Source of the DNA: Parundibacterium terreum
Lineage (GTDB): Bacteria > Pseudomonadota > Gammaproteobacteria > Burkholderiales > Burkholderiaceae_D
Length of the DNA: 64,000 nt
Direction of reading: 5' to 3'
Assembly: GCF_014636315.1 (NCBI RefSeq)
Contig: NZ_BMED01000003.1
Location: 62,001-126,000, forward strand
The translations under genes and the position numbers were made by a program. The notes under the pieces were generated by a model, which did no database searches, had not been told where the DNA came from, and saw nothing but the letters and a program-made list of their open reading frames with translations. Positions 47,997 to 56,812 of this stretch are shown here, in pieces. Each line of letters starts with the position of its first letter. The stretch's first letter is position 1.

Positions 47997-49156
47997 AGGC
48001 GATACTGGCCATATTCCGCAAGGAGATGATAGATGCGATGCGCGACCGGCGCACACTGCTGGTGGTATTGCTGAGTTCTCTGCTTGGCGTGCCTTTGCTA
48101 TTGCTGATTGTTTCTGAAGTGCTGTCGCAGGTCGAGTCGCAGGAGATAAAGCGGACTGTGGTTGCCGTTGATATCCAGTATGCTCCCAGCCTGGAAAACT
48201 ACATCCTGCGGCAAGGCTTCCTGATCCAGCCGGCACCGGCCGACTATGAAAAAAAATTGCACAGCAAGGAATTGACGCAACCGGTATTGCTGGTGCCGCG
48301 CGATTTTGAAGACAAGCTGTCGCATGGCGAAAAGGTGACGCTGGAAGTGGTGTTCGATACCTCCAATACGCAGGCGCAGTTCGGGCTGCGGCCCTTGCGC
48401 AAGATACTGGACAGCTATGTGCAGGAGCACGCACTGCTGGGGCTGATGATGCGCGGCATCTCGCCGGAAGTGCTGCAGATGGTGGACATCAAGGAAAGGC
48501 AGATCAGCCGGCCCGAAGAGCGTAAAGTGACTATCACCGGCATGCTGCCCTTCATGCTGATCATGGCCATCGTTATCGGCGGTATGTATGCGGCGATCGA
48601 TACCACGGCGGGCGAACGGGAGCGCGGCTCGCTGGAGCCTCTGATGATGAACCCGGTCTCCGGCTGGCAACTGGCAATAGGAAAATGGGGCGCGGTGGCA
48701 ACCGTCAGCATGACGGTGGTAGTGTTGACCGTACTGAGTTTTTTTCCATCGCAATGGCTGATACGTAATGAAACCCTGCGCGCCGAGTTTCAGTTCGGCG
48801 CCAGCGAAGCTTTGGGATTCCTGATGGTGCTGCTGCCGCTGGCGGCCAGCCTTGCAGCCATACAGATAGGCGTGGCCCTGAACTGCAAGAGCTACAAGGA
48901 GGCGCAGGTGCGCAACCAGATACTCAGCCTGGTCGTCAGCATGGTGCCGCTGACGCTGACCTTCAATCCGGGGCGCGAACCGGCGTGGTTCCAGTGGGCG
49001 CCTGTGCTGGCGCAAAACATCATGATGAACCACGTGCTGAAAGGCGAGGCGGTGGGCTATGCGGCGATTGCGATTGCGCTGCTGGTATGTACCGGATTGA
49101 CTGTGGTCAGCCTGGCCTATGTCGCCAGGAAAATGCGCAGGGTGGTGATGGGATAG
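47993..49156 (+). CDS. natB: ABC-2-type transporter permease (NatB-like)
   Basis: A 387-residue inner-membrane permease: one N-terminal helix (LLVVLLSSLLGVPLLLLIVS), a periplasmic domain of about 140 residues, then about five helices in the C-terminal half, the ABC-2 pattern. GERERGSLEPLMMNPVSGWQ, read here as GERERGSLEPLMMNP, is the typical cytoplasmic coupling motif. It overlaps natA by 4 nt and ends the operon. Confidence 0.87.
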   Translation: MKAILAIFRKEMIDAMRDRRTLLVVLLSSLLGVPLLLLIVSEVLSQVESQEIKRTVVAVDIQYAPSLENYILRQGFLIQPAPADYEKKLHSKELTQPVLLVPRDFEDKLSHGEKVTLEVVFDTSNTQAQFGLRPLRKILDSYVQEHALLGLMMRGISPEVLQMVDIKERQISRPEERKVTITGMLPFMLIMAIVIGGMYAAIDTTAGERERGSLEPLMMNPVSGWQLAIGKWGAVATVSMTVVVLTVLSFFPSQWLIRNETLRAEFQFGASEALGFLMVLLPLAASLAAIQIGVALNCKSYKEAQVRNQILSLVVSMVPLTLTFNPGREPAWFQWAPVLAQNIMMNHVLKGEAVGYAAIAIALLVCTGLTVVSLAYVARKMRRVVMG

Positions 49157-49208
49157 CGCTCCGGCGCCTGCTTGCTATGTGATAGCGGGGCAGGCGCAGA
49201 TGGGCAGT

Positions 49209-50081
49209 TCAGTGATGGATCTGCTCCAGCCGGCGATGGCGGACCAGTACCTGCTCCTTGTCCCGGAAATAGCTGGCGAGATGTTCTACCATGAATACCG
49301 AGCGGTGCTGGCCGCCGGTGCAACCTATTGCGACTGTCAGGTAGCTGCGGTTGTCCTTCTTGAATAGCGGCAGCCACTTCTCGATGAACTTGCGGATATC
49401 CTCATACAAGTCCAGTGCCATATCCTGGCTCTTCAGGTAGGTGACGACGGGCTCGTCACGGCCGGTCAGCGCGCGCAGCTCCAGATCGTAATAGGGATTC
49501 GGCAGCATGCGTACGTCGAATACGAAATCTGCATCCAGCGGCACGCCTATCTTGAAGGCAAAGGATTCAAACATCAGTGTCAGCGGTGCATGCTGTATCT
49601 GTATGATGTCCTTTACCCATTCACGCAATTTGTTGGCGCTCAGGTTGGAAGTGTCGATCACATGCGCTAGCGCCTGGATCTCGGCGACCATTTCCCGCTC
49701 TTCCTGTATGCATTCGGTCAGGCTCAGGCGGTCTGTCCCTACATTCCTTTGCAGGCGATGCGAAAGCGGGTGGCTGCGGCGGGTTTCCGAAAAGCGCGCG
49801 ACCAGGGATTCGGTGCTGGCAGTCAGGAACAAAATCTTGACTTCATGCCGGTCCTGCCTGAGTGCGCTGATCGTATCCGGCAGGCTGGTCAGCAGGTGGG
49901 CGCTACGGGAATCGATCGCCATGGCGGCGGACTCTATGCCTTCCCCGACCAGCGTCGTGATCAATTCAGGCAACAGGCTAGGGGGCAGATTATCGACACA
50001 GTAGAATCCTGCGTCTTCGACGACATTGAGTGCTACCGATTTGCCGGAGCCGGAGATACCGGAAATGAGAAGGATGCGCAT
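49209..50081 (-). CDS. rapZ: RNase adapter protein RapZ (YvcJ family P-loop ATPase)
   Basis: A 290-residue protein with Walker A GISGSGKS (8-15), [13 protein letters not shown] and the C-terminal [10 protein letters not shown] that is diagnostic for RapZ. In E. coli it binds GlmZ/GlmY RNA and guides RNase E, controlling glucosamine-6-phosphate synthase; in other bacteria it has nucleotide- or PTS-linked roles. It is downstream of hprK and ptsN, the usual PTS-Ntr cluster. Confidence 0.95.
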   Translation of the reverse strand: MRILLISGISGSGKSVALNVVEDAGFYCVDNLPPSLLPELITTLVGEGIESAAMAIDSRSAHLLTSLPDTISALRQDRHEVKILFLTASTESLVARFSETRRSHPLSHRLQRNVGTDRLSLTECIQEEREMVAEIQALAHVIDTSNLSANKLREWVKDIIQIQHAPLTLMFESFAFKIGVPLDADFVFDVRMLPNPYYDLELRALTGRDEPVVTYLKSQDMALDLYEDIRKFIEKWLPLFKKDNRSYLTVAIGCTGGQHRSVFMVEHLASYFRDKEQVLVRHRRLEQIHH

Positions 50082-50144
50082 GCTGTGTCAGTATGGAGGT
50101 AAAGGGCCGCTTACGCTGGCGGAAGTATAGACAGGATTATGCGC

Positions 50145-51092
50145 CTACGGTTCCATTCCGTCATCCATCGCGCGCCGCTGGCGCTCCATGAATTCCTGCA
50201 ATGTATCGATGCCGCGCAGTTGCAGGATGGTATTGCGCACCGCTGCTTCCAGCAATACCGCGATATTGCGGCCGGCGGCTACAGGAATCACTACTTTCTT
50301 GATCGGCAGGCCGAGTACTTCCTCGGTTTGCGAATCGATAGGCAGGCGTTCGTAATTTTCTTCCAGCGTGCTGCGCCTGACCAGATGCACGATCAGCTTC
50401 AGGCGCATCTTGCGGCGCACCGCGGTTTCGCCAAAGATTGCCTTGATGTCCAGCAGGCCCAGGCCGCGCACTTCCAGCAGATTTTGCAATAGCGGCGGAC
50501 AGCGGCCTTCTATCATATTCGGTGCGATGCGTGAAAACTCCACTGCGTCATCGGCCACCAGGCCATGGCTGCGCGAGATCAGCTCCAGGCCCAGTTCGCT
50601 TTTACCCAGACCGGATTCACCGGTGATCAATACTCCCACTCCCAGTACGTCCATGAAGACGCCGTGCATCGTAATCTGCTGTGCCAGTTTCTTGGACAGA
50701 TAAACGCGCAGGAAATCGATTACCTGGGCCGCAGGCAAGGGGGTGGAAAACAGCGGGATATTATTGTCGTCGCAAACGGTCAGGAATTCTGCCGGGGCAT
50801 CCAGGCCCTGCGCCACCATTAGTGCCGGCGGCGCGCCTGCAACCAGTTCTTTCAGCAGGTTGGCGCGCGAATTGGGCGAAATGCGTTTGTAGTACTCTAT
50901 CTCCTGATGTCCCAGCACCTGTATGCGGCCCGGGTGGATCAGGTTCAAATGGCCGACCTGGTCGGCAGAAGAAGTCGCATCGCCGGTGATTTGCTTGTCT
51001 CCGCCCGAAAAGCCGGCAAACCAGCCCAACTGCATGGAATCACGATTGTCGTCGTAGATTTTTTGTATCGTCAGTTCGGTCAGTAATGGCAT
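50145..51092 (-). CDS. hprK: HPr kinase/phosphorylase
   Basis: Phosphorylates and dephosphorylates HPr on serine, linking the PTS to metabolic state. 315 residues. The Walker A loop GESGLGKS is at 158-165, followed by [10 protein letters not shown] and the K/P-loop region [15 protein letters not shown] that is the family signature. It lies between ptsN and rapZ on the same strand. Confidence 0.97.
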   Translation of the reverse strand: MPLLTELTIQKIYDDNRDSMQLGWFAGFSGGDKQITGDATSSADQVGHLNLIHPGRIQVLGHQEIEYYKRISPNSRANLLKELVAGAPPALMVAQGLDAPAEFLTVCDDNNIPLFSTPLPAAQVIDFLRVYLSKKLAQQITMHGVFMDVLGVGVLITGESGLGKSELGLELISRSHGLVADDAVEFSRIAPNMIEGRCPPLLQNLLEVRGLGLLDIKAIFGETAVRRKMRLKLIVHLVRRSTLEENYERLPIDSQTEEVLGLPIKKVVIPVAAGRNIAVLLEAAVRNTILQLRGIDTLQEFMERQRRAMDDGMEP

Positions 51093-51174
51093 GTTGGCTA
51101 ACAGGGATCGCTTGGCAGAAGGTGGGAGGGGCTAAGAGCGGGACTGTGGCGGCTACCGCCTTACGACGGGGCGG

Positions 51175-51648
51175 CTAGCCGACGGACTGCAGATTAGGCT
51201 GCCAGGAGATGATCTTTTCGTGAACTGCTGCAGCGTCCGGTTCGGCACTCAGCAGGTTGCGGAAATCCTCATTGGACAGCATCTCGGCGATTTCAGACAG
51301 GATTTCCAGATGCTGTTGCGTGACATTGTCCGGCATCAGCAGGAATACCAGCAAGTTGACCGGTTCGCCATCGGGGGATTCAAATTGGATAGGCTCCGCC
51401 AGCCTGACGAAGGCGGCGATAGGCGCTTTCAGGCCCTTGATACGGCCGTGAGGAATCGCTACCCCGTGGCCTAAACCCGTGGAACCCAGTCTTTCCCTGG
51501 CAAATAGATTGTCTGATACAACCGAGCGGGCAATGCTGCAGTTATTTTCAAATAATAGGCCTGCTTGTTCAAATGCCCGCTTCTTGCTGGATACCTCAAG
51601 ATCTAGCAATACGTTGCCTATAGGCAGTATTTTTGCAATATTCGTCAT
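51175..51648 (-). CDS. ptsN: PTS IIA-like nitrogen-regulatory protein (EIIA-Ntr)
   Basis: A 157-residue single-domain EIIA of the nitrogen PTS. H67 in VAIPHGRI is the phosphorylated histidine. It regulates potassium and nitrogen responses in other proteobacteria. First of ptsN-hprK-rapZ here; rpoN and hpf, usually directly upstream, are not present within this window. Confidence 0.95.
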   Translation of the reverse strand: MTNIAKILPIGNVLLDLEVSSKKRAFEQAGLLFENNCSIARSVVSDNLFARERLGSTGLGHGVAIPHGRIKGLKAPIAAFVRLAEPIQFESPDGEPVNLLVFLLMPDNVTQQHLEILSEIAEMLSNEDFRNLLSAEPDAAAVHEKIISWQPNLQSVG

Positions 51649-51871
51649 GATACGAAATCAATGGTGCGGCGCACAAAATGTGCGTCTGACAAATTATAGG
51701 CTTCTTTTTTGTGTATGCAAGCCAAAATCATCCCCGTCTTTCCATTCGGACACATTCACATGTGCATCTGACAAGTCTTGTCGCAAGTCTTAATATCGGG
51801 CGGGGAAATCGTTCGTTTCTCTATCCTAGTACCAAAAAAAGGTCGTTGGAATTTTTTTTGAATCGTTTGCC

Positions 51872-52138
51872 AGGGCCTGTTAGCATTTAAATTGGGAGTG
51901 TGAATGGGTCTAAACAGGTGCAGGGCTAGGCGTAGTCCGCGCCGCAGTATGAATACTGCCAGCGGGCTGCAACAACGCCCTGCGCCTGTTTAGACCCATT
52001 CCCTCCGGGTTCCAAGCAAAACGCGTGCTGGACTGCGTTGCACTCCTTGTTAAGGCACCAGCCTTAACTGCGTTGCGCGCCTTGCCAGCCCGTGTTTTGC
52101 TTGGAACGCATCTCCCAATTTAAATGTTAACAGGCCCT
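51872..52138. repeat. Nested inverted-repeat element (candidate MITE or structured RNA)
   Basis: The ends are 27-bp inverted repeats, 26 of 27 matching (51872-51898 and 52112-52138). Inside lie two large stem-loops: 25-bp arms 51902-51926/51977-52001 (24 match) and 22-bp arms 52010-52031/52085-52106 (20 match). The first loop holds GCAGTAT/ATACTGC (51944-51959) and the second GTTAAGGC/GCCTTAAC (52049-52068), plus the direct repeat ACTGCGTTGC at 52032 and 52067. It folds as a three-way junction. No coding frame or target-site duplication is evident. The right end enters the stop codon of the next gene. The rest of 51649-52136 has no gene. Confidence 0.85.
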
Positions 52139-54800
52139 AAGCCTTATTTGCGGCGAGCAGTTTTTCAAATTCATCCACAGGCACTGGGCGGCTGAAATAA
52201 TAGCCCTGCATCTGCTGGCAGCCTGAATCTGCCAGGAAAAACATCTGGTCCGCTTTTTCCACGCCTTCTGCCGTCACGCTCATGCCCAGGGCATTTGCCA
52301 TCGCAATGATGGCATTGGTCAGTATGACCGAATCGTGATTTTCCGGAATGTCGCGGATAAAGGAGCGGTCGATTTTCAGGTTGTCTATAGGGAAGCGTTG
52401 TAAATAAGACAGGGATGAAAAGCCGGTACCGAAATCGTCCAGCGAGATGCTGACACCCAGATCCTTGATCGCATTGAATACCGGCAGCAGCATGTCTGCT
52501 TCGCCCATCAACAGGCCTTCGGTGATCTCCAGTTGCAAACCTTGCGCCGGCAGGCCGGCCTCATCCAGCGCTTGCTGGATGAACTTGCTGAGGCCGGGGT
52601 CCTGGAATTGGCGCGGTGATATGTTCACGCTGACCACCAGATCGGGGGCGAGCGTTTCGCGCCACAAGCGGGTCTGGCGGCAAGCCTGTTCCAGCACCCA
52701 GCGTCCTATCGGCAGGATCAGGCCTATTTCTTCAGAGATGGGAATGAATTCGTTAGGCGCGATGATGCCTATGTCCGGCATTTGCCAGCGTATCAGCGCT
52801 TCCGCGCCGACGATGCGCGAGGTCTTCAGGCAGATCTTGGGCTGGTAATAGACCAGGAACTCCTGGTCCGCCAAAGCGCGGCGCAGGTTCTTTTCCAGTG
52901 CATAGCGGTGCTGCGCCCTGACATTGAGCTCGGTGGTAAAAAACTGGTAGTTGTTGCGGCCCGATTCCTTGGCGTAGTACATCGCCGAATCGGCACAGCG
53001 CAGCAGCGTAGCGCAGTCATCGCCATCGTGCGGGAAGACGCTGATGCCTATCGAGGTGCCGAGATAGTATTCGTTGCCTTCCACATAAAACGGCTCGCGT
53101 ATGCGTGCCAGCACGCGTTCTGCCATCTCTTTCAGATGGGCTGCATTGTCGAAGGCTTCCGCCACGATCACGAATTCGTCGCCGCCCAGTCTTGCCAGCA
53201 TATCGCTGGTGCGGATGCAGGAGCTGAGGCGGGATGCGACGTCTTTCAGCAGATTGTCGCCGGCAGAGTGGCCGGCGGTATCATTGACGTTCTTGAACCT
53301 GTCCAGGTCGAGGAAAAGCACGGCGACCCGGTGGTTATTGTTGCGTGCATTGGTCAGTGCATGGGACAGGCGCTGGTTCAACTGATGCCGGTTCGGCAAT
53401 CCGGTCAGCGCATCGTGCGATGCCATATAGTGAAGCTGGCGCTGGGTTTCCCTGACCTCGGTGGTATCGGTGAAAGAGATCAGGACCGCATTCACTGTCT
53501 CCTTGCTGCTATCCATGATGGGCATGACATTGACCAGCAGCCAGGCAACGGAACGGTCACGCAATTCCATGCCTATCGACAGGTTCATGATGGGGGTGCG
53601 AGTCCTGAATACCACCGAGGCAGGATCGTCGCCCAGCGTTCTTTCCGAGCCGTCTTCATTGATGATGCGTTTGAAGTAGCGGTGGCGGCGACCGGTAGAG
53701 TGAAGGTTGCTTATCTTCAGGATGCGCATGGCGCTGGGATTGCAGGTCAGTATCTGCCCGCCGGGAGCGACCACCATGATGCCTTCTGTCAGGTTGGTCA
53801 CGACTGAGCGGTAGCGTTCTTCGCTTTCCGCCAGGCTTTGCTCCATCCTTTTTTTGTCTATCGCCAGCGCAATCAGGTCCACCGCGCTGATGATTTTTTG
53901 TTTCTCGGCGTCGCTGGGAGCGCGCGGCGCCGGGTAGTAGATGGCGAATGCACCGAGTACCGTCTGAAATGCGGTAACTACCGGTACCGACCAGCAGGCG
54001 CGCAGGCCATGCTGCATCGCGATGTCGCGATAATCTCGCCACAGGGGATCTTGTTCTATATCGCTGACGAACACCGGGCGGCCATGGAAAATGGCGGCGC
54101 CGCAGGAGCCGGACTCCGGCCCTACCGGCGCGTTGATGATTGCCTCCCAATACTCTGTCGGCAATGATGGCGCGGCGCCAGGCAGCAAATGCTCATCCTC
54201 CGCGTCCAGCAGCATCACCGAGCAGATCGCGCCATGGCCCAGCAATTTTTCCATGCGCTTGCAGATATCTTCAAGGATGAGCGGCAGCGGGCGGTCAAGT
54301 GCGACGGTATTCAAGGTGTCTTGCCCAGGCTGGCTCAAGTCCAGTCTCCGGGAAGTATTTTTTTGCGCAGCCTGGACTGTTTCCCTGCCGGCAGACCGGC
54401 TGAACTGGGTATTGATCTGCCTGGCTGTCAGTTGCAGCGCCTGTTTTTTGTTATGCATGAAACTGCAGGCGCGGATTTCCACGTCAACCAGGCTGCCGTC
54501 CAGGCACTTGCACTGCAATTCGGCCGTAACGGGAGCGCCATCTTTCAGCAAGCCCTGAAACAGACTGTTTGCCTGCGCCAGGCAGGCTGGCGTCATGAAT
54601 GACTGAGGTCTTAAACCGAGTAGCTGCTGTGGCGCAGAGGCTTTTAGCAAGGCAAGGCCAGCCGGATTAGAAAAAGCCAATACACCATCGACCACAACGT
54701 AGATGGCGTCCGGATTCAGTTGGATCAGCGTGTCATGCCAATCACTGCCGCTGGATACGGAAGGCTTTTTACTACTGCTCAAAGAAATAATTGAGCTCAC
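52137..54800 (-). CDS. PAS-GAF-PAS-GGDEF-EAL protein (c-di-GMP metabolism)
   Basis: An 887-residue cytoplasmic sensor-enzyme. Order: PAS (about 20-130), GAF (about 165-320), PAS (about 325-445), GGDEF domain with intact GGDEF at 539-543, and EAL domain with intact EAL at 667-669 (GAEALIRW). Both diguanylate cyclase and phosphodiesterase activities are thus possible. No membrane segment is seen, so it should sense a soluble signal. The stop codon lies inside the right end of the inverted-repeat element, so the element may have supplied or altered the C-terminus. Confidence 0.92.
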   Translation of the reverse strand: MSSIISLSSSKKPSVSSGSDWHDTLIQLNPDAIYVVVDGVLAFSNPAGLALLKASAPQQLLGLRPQSFMTPACLAQANSLFQGLLKDGAPVTAELQCKCLDGSLVDVEIRACSFMHNKKQALQLTARQINTQFSRSAGRETVQAAQKNTSRRLDLSQPGQDTLNTVALDRPLPLILEDICKRMEKLLGHGAICSVMLLDAEDEHLLPGAAPSLPTEYWEAIINAPVGPESGSCGAAIFHGRPVFVSDIEQDPLWRDYRDIAMQHGLRACWSVPVVTAFQTVLGAFAIYYPAPRAPSDAEKQKIISAVDLIALAIDKKRMEQSLAESEERYRSVVTNLTEGIMVVAPGGQILTCNPSAMRILKISNLHSTGRRHRYFKRIINEDGSERTLGDDPASVVFRTRTPIMNLSIGMELRDRSVAWLLVNVMPIMDSSKETVNAVLISFTDTTEVRETQRQLHYMASHDALTGLPNRHQLNQRLSHALTNARNNNHRVAVLFLDLDRFKNVNDTAGHSAGDNLLKDVASRLSSCIRTSDMLARLGGDEFVIVAEAFDNAAHLKEMAERVLARIREPFYVEGNEYYLGTSIGISVFPHDGDDCATLLRCADSAMYYAKESGRNNYQFFTTELNVRAQHRYALEKNLRRALADQEFLVYYQPKICLKTSRIVGAEALIRWQMPDIGIIAPNEFIPISEEIGLILPIGRWVLEQACRQTRLWRETLAPDLVVSVNISPRQFQDPGLSKFIQQALDEAGLPAQGLQLEITEGLLMGEADMLLPVFNAIKDLGVSISLDDFGTGFSSLSYLQRFPIDNLKIDRSFIRDIPENHDSVILTNAIIAMANALGMSVTAEGVEKADQMFFLADSGCQQMQGYYFSRPVPVDEFEKLLAANKA

Positions 54801-54961
54801 AGCGAGACTTGTTGAAGGTGCATAGTAGGTGGAAGTAGGTAAATCGGGGCTACTTTAACTGATGCTTTTAGAGGGAACAAGTTATTGCTGAGCATTATCC
54901 CTCTAATATGCTGTTGATATATGTCAAATAGGCAACTATCTGATGAAAAGCGAAGTAAAGT

Positions 54962-54994
54962 AGAGAAAACGCGCAGTTTCAGAGGAAAACTGCG
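54962..54994 (-). terminator. Candidate terminator of pagP
   Basis: On the minus strand CGCAGTTT/AAACTGCG (54972-54979 with 54987-54994) forms an 8-bp stem followed by CGTTTTCTC. It lies just after the pagP stop. The 54801-54961 stretch shows no gene. Confidence 0.6.
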
Positions 54995-54999
54995 GGGTT

Positions 55000-55578
55000 T
55001 TACTTGATATCGAAGCGCATAAACAACAGCAGCACATCTCCATTGCCCTTGTTTTTCGATAATCTCGGTACGTATGAGGCCATCAGTTTGGTGCTTCTGG
55101 TGCCTACTGATACCAGTGGCAATACGACAGGAAACGGCGTTCCGTGGAAATAATCCTGACGGCTTACCATCATCGCGGTAAAGCCGCCTGCGGCTTCCCA
55201 GTTGCCGCCCAGCGGTGCGACCCATTGGTAGGCGTAACCGGCCATCAACTGCGGTTTGTAGTGCGAATCTTCGATGCCAAACGCATAAACGATTTCTTCA
55301 TTATCCTTTTCATTGCGGAGCGTCTTCGCATAGCCCAGGCCCCAGGCGCGCTCATTCAATTCCTTCAGGCGCTCGGCCGTATAGGTGCCTCGCCCATGGT
55401 GGGCATAGCCCGACACCAGCACCGAAGTTTGGCCGTCGTCGATGATTTCATGGATACGGTCTTTTTCCTCTTCCCAGCGGCTTTCTGTCGCCTGTTGCGC
55501 GTGGCTAATGGCCGGCAAGGTAAAAAGAGAAAATAATGTTATTAATAATGGTAGATTTTTTAATAATTTCATAGGCAT
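55000..55578 (-). CDS. pagP: Lipid A palmitoyltransferase PagP
   Basis: Outer-membrane beta-barrel enzyme that transfers palmitate from phospholipid to lipid A, altering resistance to antimicrobial peptides. 192 residues with a signal peptide ending near SHA. The catalytic region SGYAHHGRGTYTAERLKELN (His in the first strand loop), NERAWGLGY, and PFPVVLPLVSVG and MRFDIK at the C-terminus match E. coli PagP. ATG 55578 is preceded by AGGGGC; ATG 55572 is an alternative. Confidence 0.87.
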   Translation of the reverse strand: MPMKLLKNLPLLITLFSLFTLPAISHAQQATESRWEEEKDRIHEIIDDGQTSVLVSGYAHHGRGTYTAERLKELNERAWGLGYAKTLRNEKDNEEIVYAFGIEDSHYKPQLMAGYAYQWVAPLGGNWEAAGGFTAMMVSRQDYFHGTPFPVVLPLVSVGTRSTKLMASYVPRLSKNKGNGDVLLLFMRFDIK

Positions 55579-55662
55579 AAGCAGCCCCTGCAGTGACGAA
55601 AAAGGTGAGTGGGCACGCCCCGGTGAGGCGTGCCGCCAGCCGCTTGCTACTTTAGGCTGGGC

Positions 55663-56514
55663 TTACTGACGCGCGTTACGCTGATTGGATGGGCGTTGCG
55701 CTGTCGTGAAGTTGCTGCGCCATGGATTGATATCCAGGCCGCCGCGGCGGGTATACCGCGCATACACGGATAACTTCTGTGGGCGGCAATGCTGCATGAT
55801 GTCGGTAAAAATACGTTCTACGCATTGCTCATGGAATTCATTGTGATCGCGAAAGCCGATCAGGTAGCGCAACAGGCTTTCCTGATCTATCGGCGCGCCG
55901 ACGTAGCGTATCTGCACGCTACCCCAGTCCGGCTGGCCTGTGACCAGGCAATTCGATTTCAGCAGGTGCGAAACCAGGACCTCTTCCACTGGCGATTCCT
56001 GCTGATCCGCCTTCAGCAAATACGGGTTCGGCGTATAGGAATCCACTTCAATATCCAGGCGGTCCAGCAGCAGGCCTTCCATTTCGTGCATGCCCAGCTT
56101 GGAAAAATTTTCCGGCGTAGTGAGCGTGACCTGAACGGAAGAACCGAAGCCTGCGGACAGATCAGCCTGCAGCAAATTGACCAGCGCTTCGGTACCCGCG
56201 AGGCGGGTCTGATTGAAGGAGTTCAGATACAGCTTGAAAGACTTGGATTCGACAATGTTGGGAGAATCGGCAGGGACGGTAATCGTCGCGATCGCCACCT
56301 GCGGTTTGCCTCGCAGGTTCAGCCATGAAACTTCATAAGCATTCCAGATATCCACACCGAAGAACGGCAAAGTGCCGGCGATACCTATTTCCTGGCGCTT
56401 GCCGTCCCTGGCGATAGGGAACAGCAGGCTGGGATCGTATTCGGCCTTGTAGGTGGACGGCTTGCCCAGTTGTGACAATTCCGGCGTGCTTGGCGGGTGT
56501 GAGCTTGTAGTCAT
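55663..56514 (-). CDS. queF: NADPH-dependent 7-cyano-7-deazaguanine reductase
   Basis: Reduces preQ0 to preQ1 in queuosine synthesis. The 283-residue long (two-lobed) form, as in E. coli. Catalytic C189 ([12 protein letters not shown]) with D196, and the substrate-binding FHEQCVERI follow the family pattern. It stands alone between pagP and ilvA on the same strand. Confidence 0.94.
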   Translation of the reverse strand: MTTSSHPPSTPELSQLGKPSTYKAEYDPSLLFPIARDGKRQEIGIAGTLPFFGVDIWNAYEVSWLNLRGKPQVAIATITVPADSPNIVESKSFKLYLNSFNQTRLAGTEALVNLLQADLSAGFGSSVQVTLTTPENFSKLGMHEMEGLLLDRLDIEVDSYTPNPYLLKADQQESPVEEVLVSHLLKSNCLVTGQPDWGSVQIRYVGAPIDQESLLRYLIGFRDHNEFHEQCVERIFTDIMQHCRPQKLSVYARYTRRGGLDINPWRSNFTTAQRPSNQRNARQ

Positions 56515-56758
56515 AATTCTTAATGTATAGCGCTTAATATATAGCGGTTCTTCTATGAGCCTGAGATAACGCTGAGTTCATCTCATTGTTGCGGATTTGA
56601 ACAGACGGCACCGTGCGCTAACGTACTCATGAAGCTTGCCGCGACAGCATGGGGAGGCACGATACTGGCAAGGGAATCGTAGTGCCGGGTATTAGGTATT
56701 TAAATTTCACACTTCTGTGACAGATAAAAACGCTGACAGTTCCTTTAGGTTGACAATG

Positions 56759-56788
56759 CTCGCCCCAAGTACAGCGGTTTGGGGCGAG
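56759..56788. other. Strong hairpin downstream of ilvA
   Basis: CTCGCCCCAA (56759-56768) pairs perfectly with TTGGGGCGAG (56779-56788) around a 10-nt loop, 25 nt from the ilvA stop. No U run follows on the minus strand, so it may terminate only weakly. The remaining 56515-56758 region has no gene; it should hold the queF promoter. Confidence 0.55.
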
Positions 56789-56812
56789 TATTGCAAATTG
56801 TTACACTCGCAA

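Noticed and set aside
51944..51959. Single CRISPR-like palindromic unit
   Set aside because: There is only one unit, with no regularly spaced copies; it belongs to the nested inverted-repeat element.
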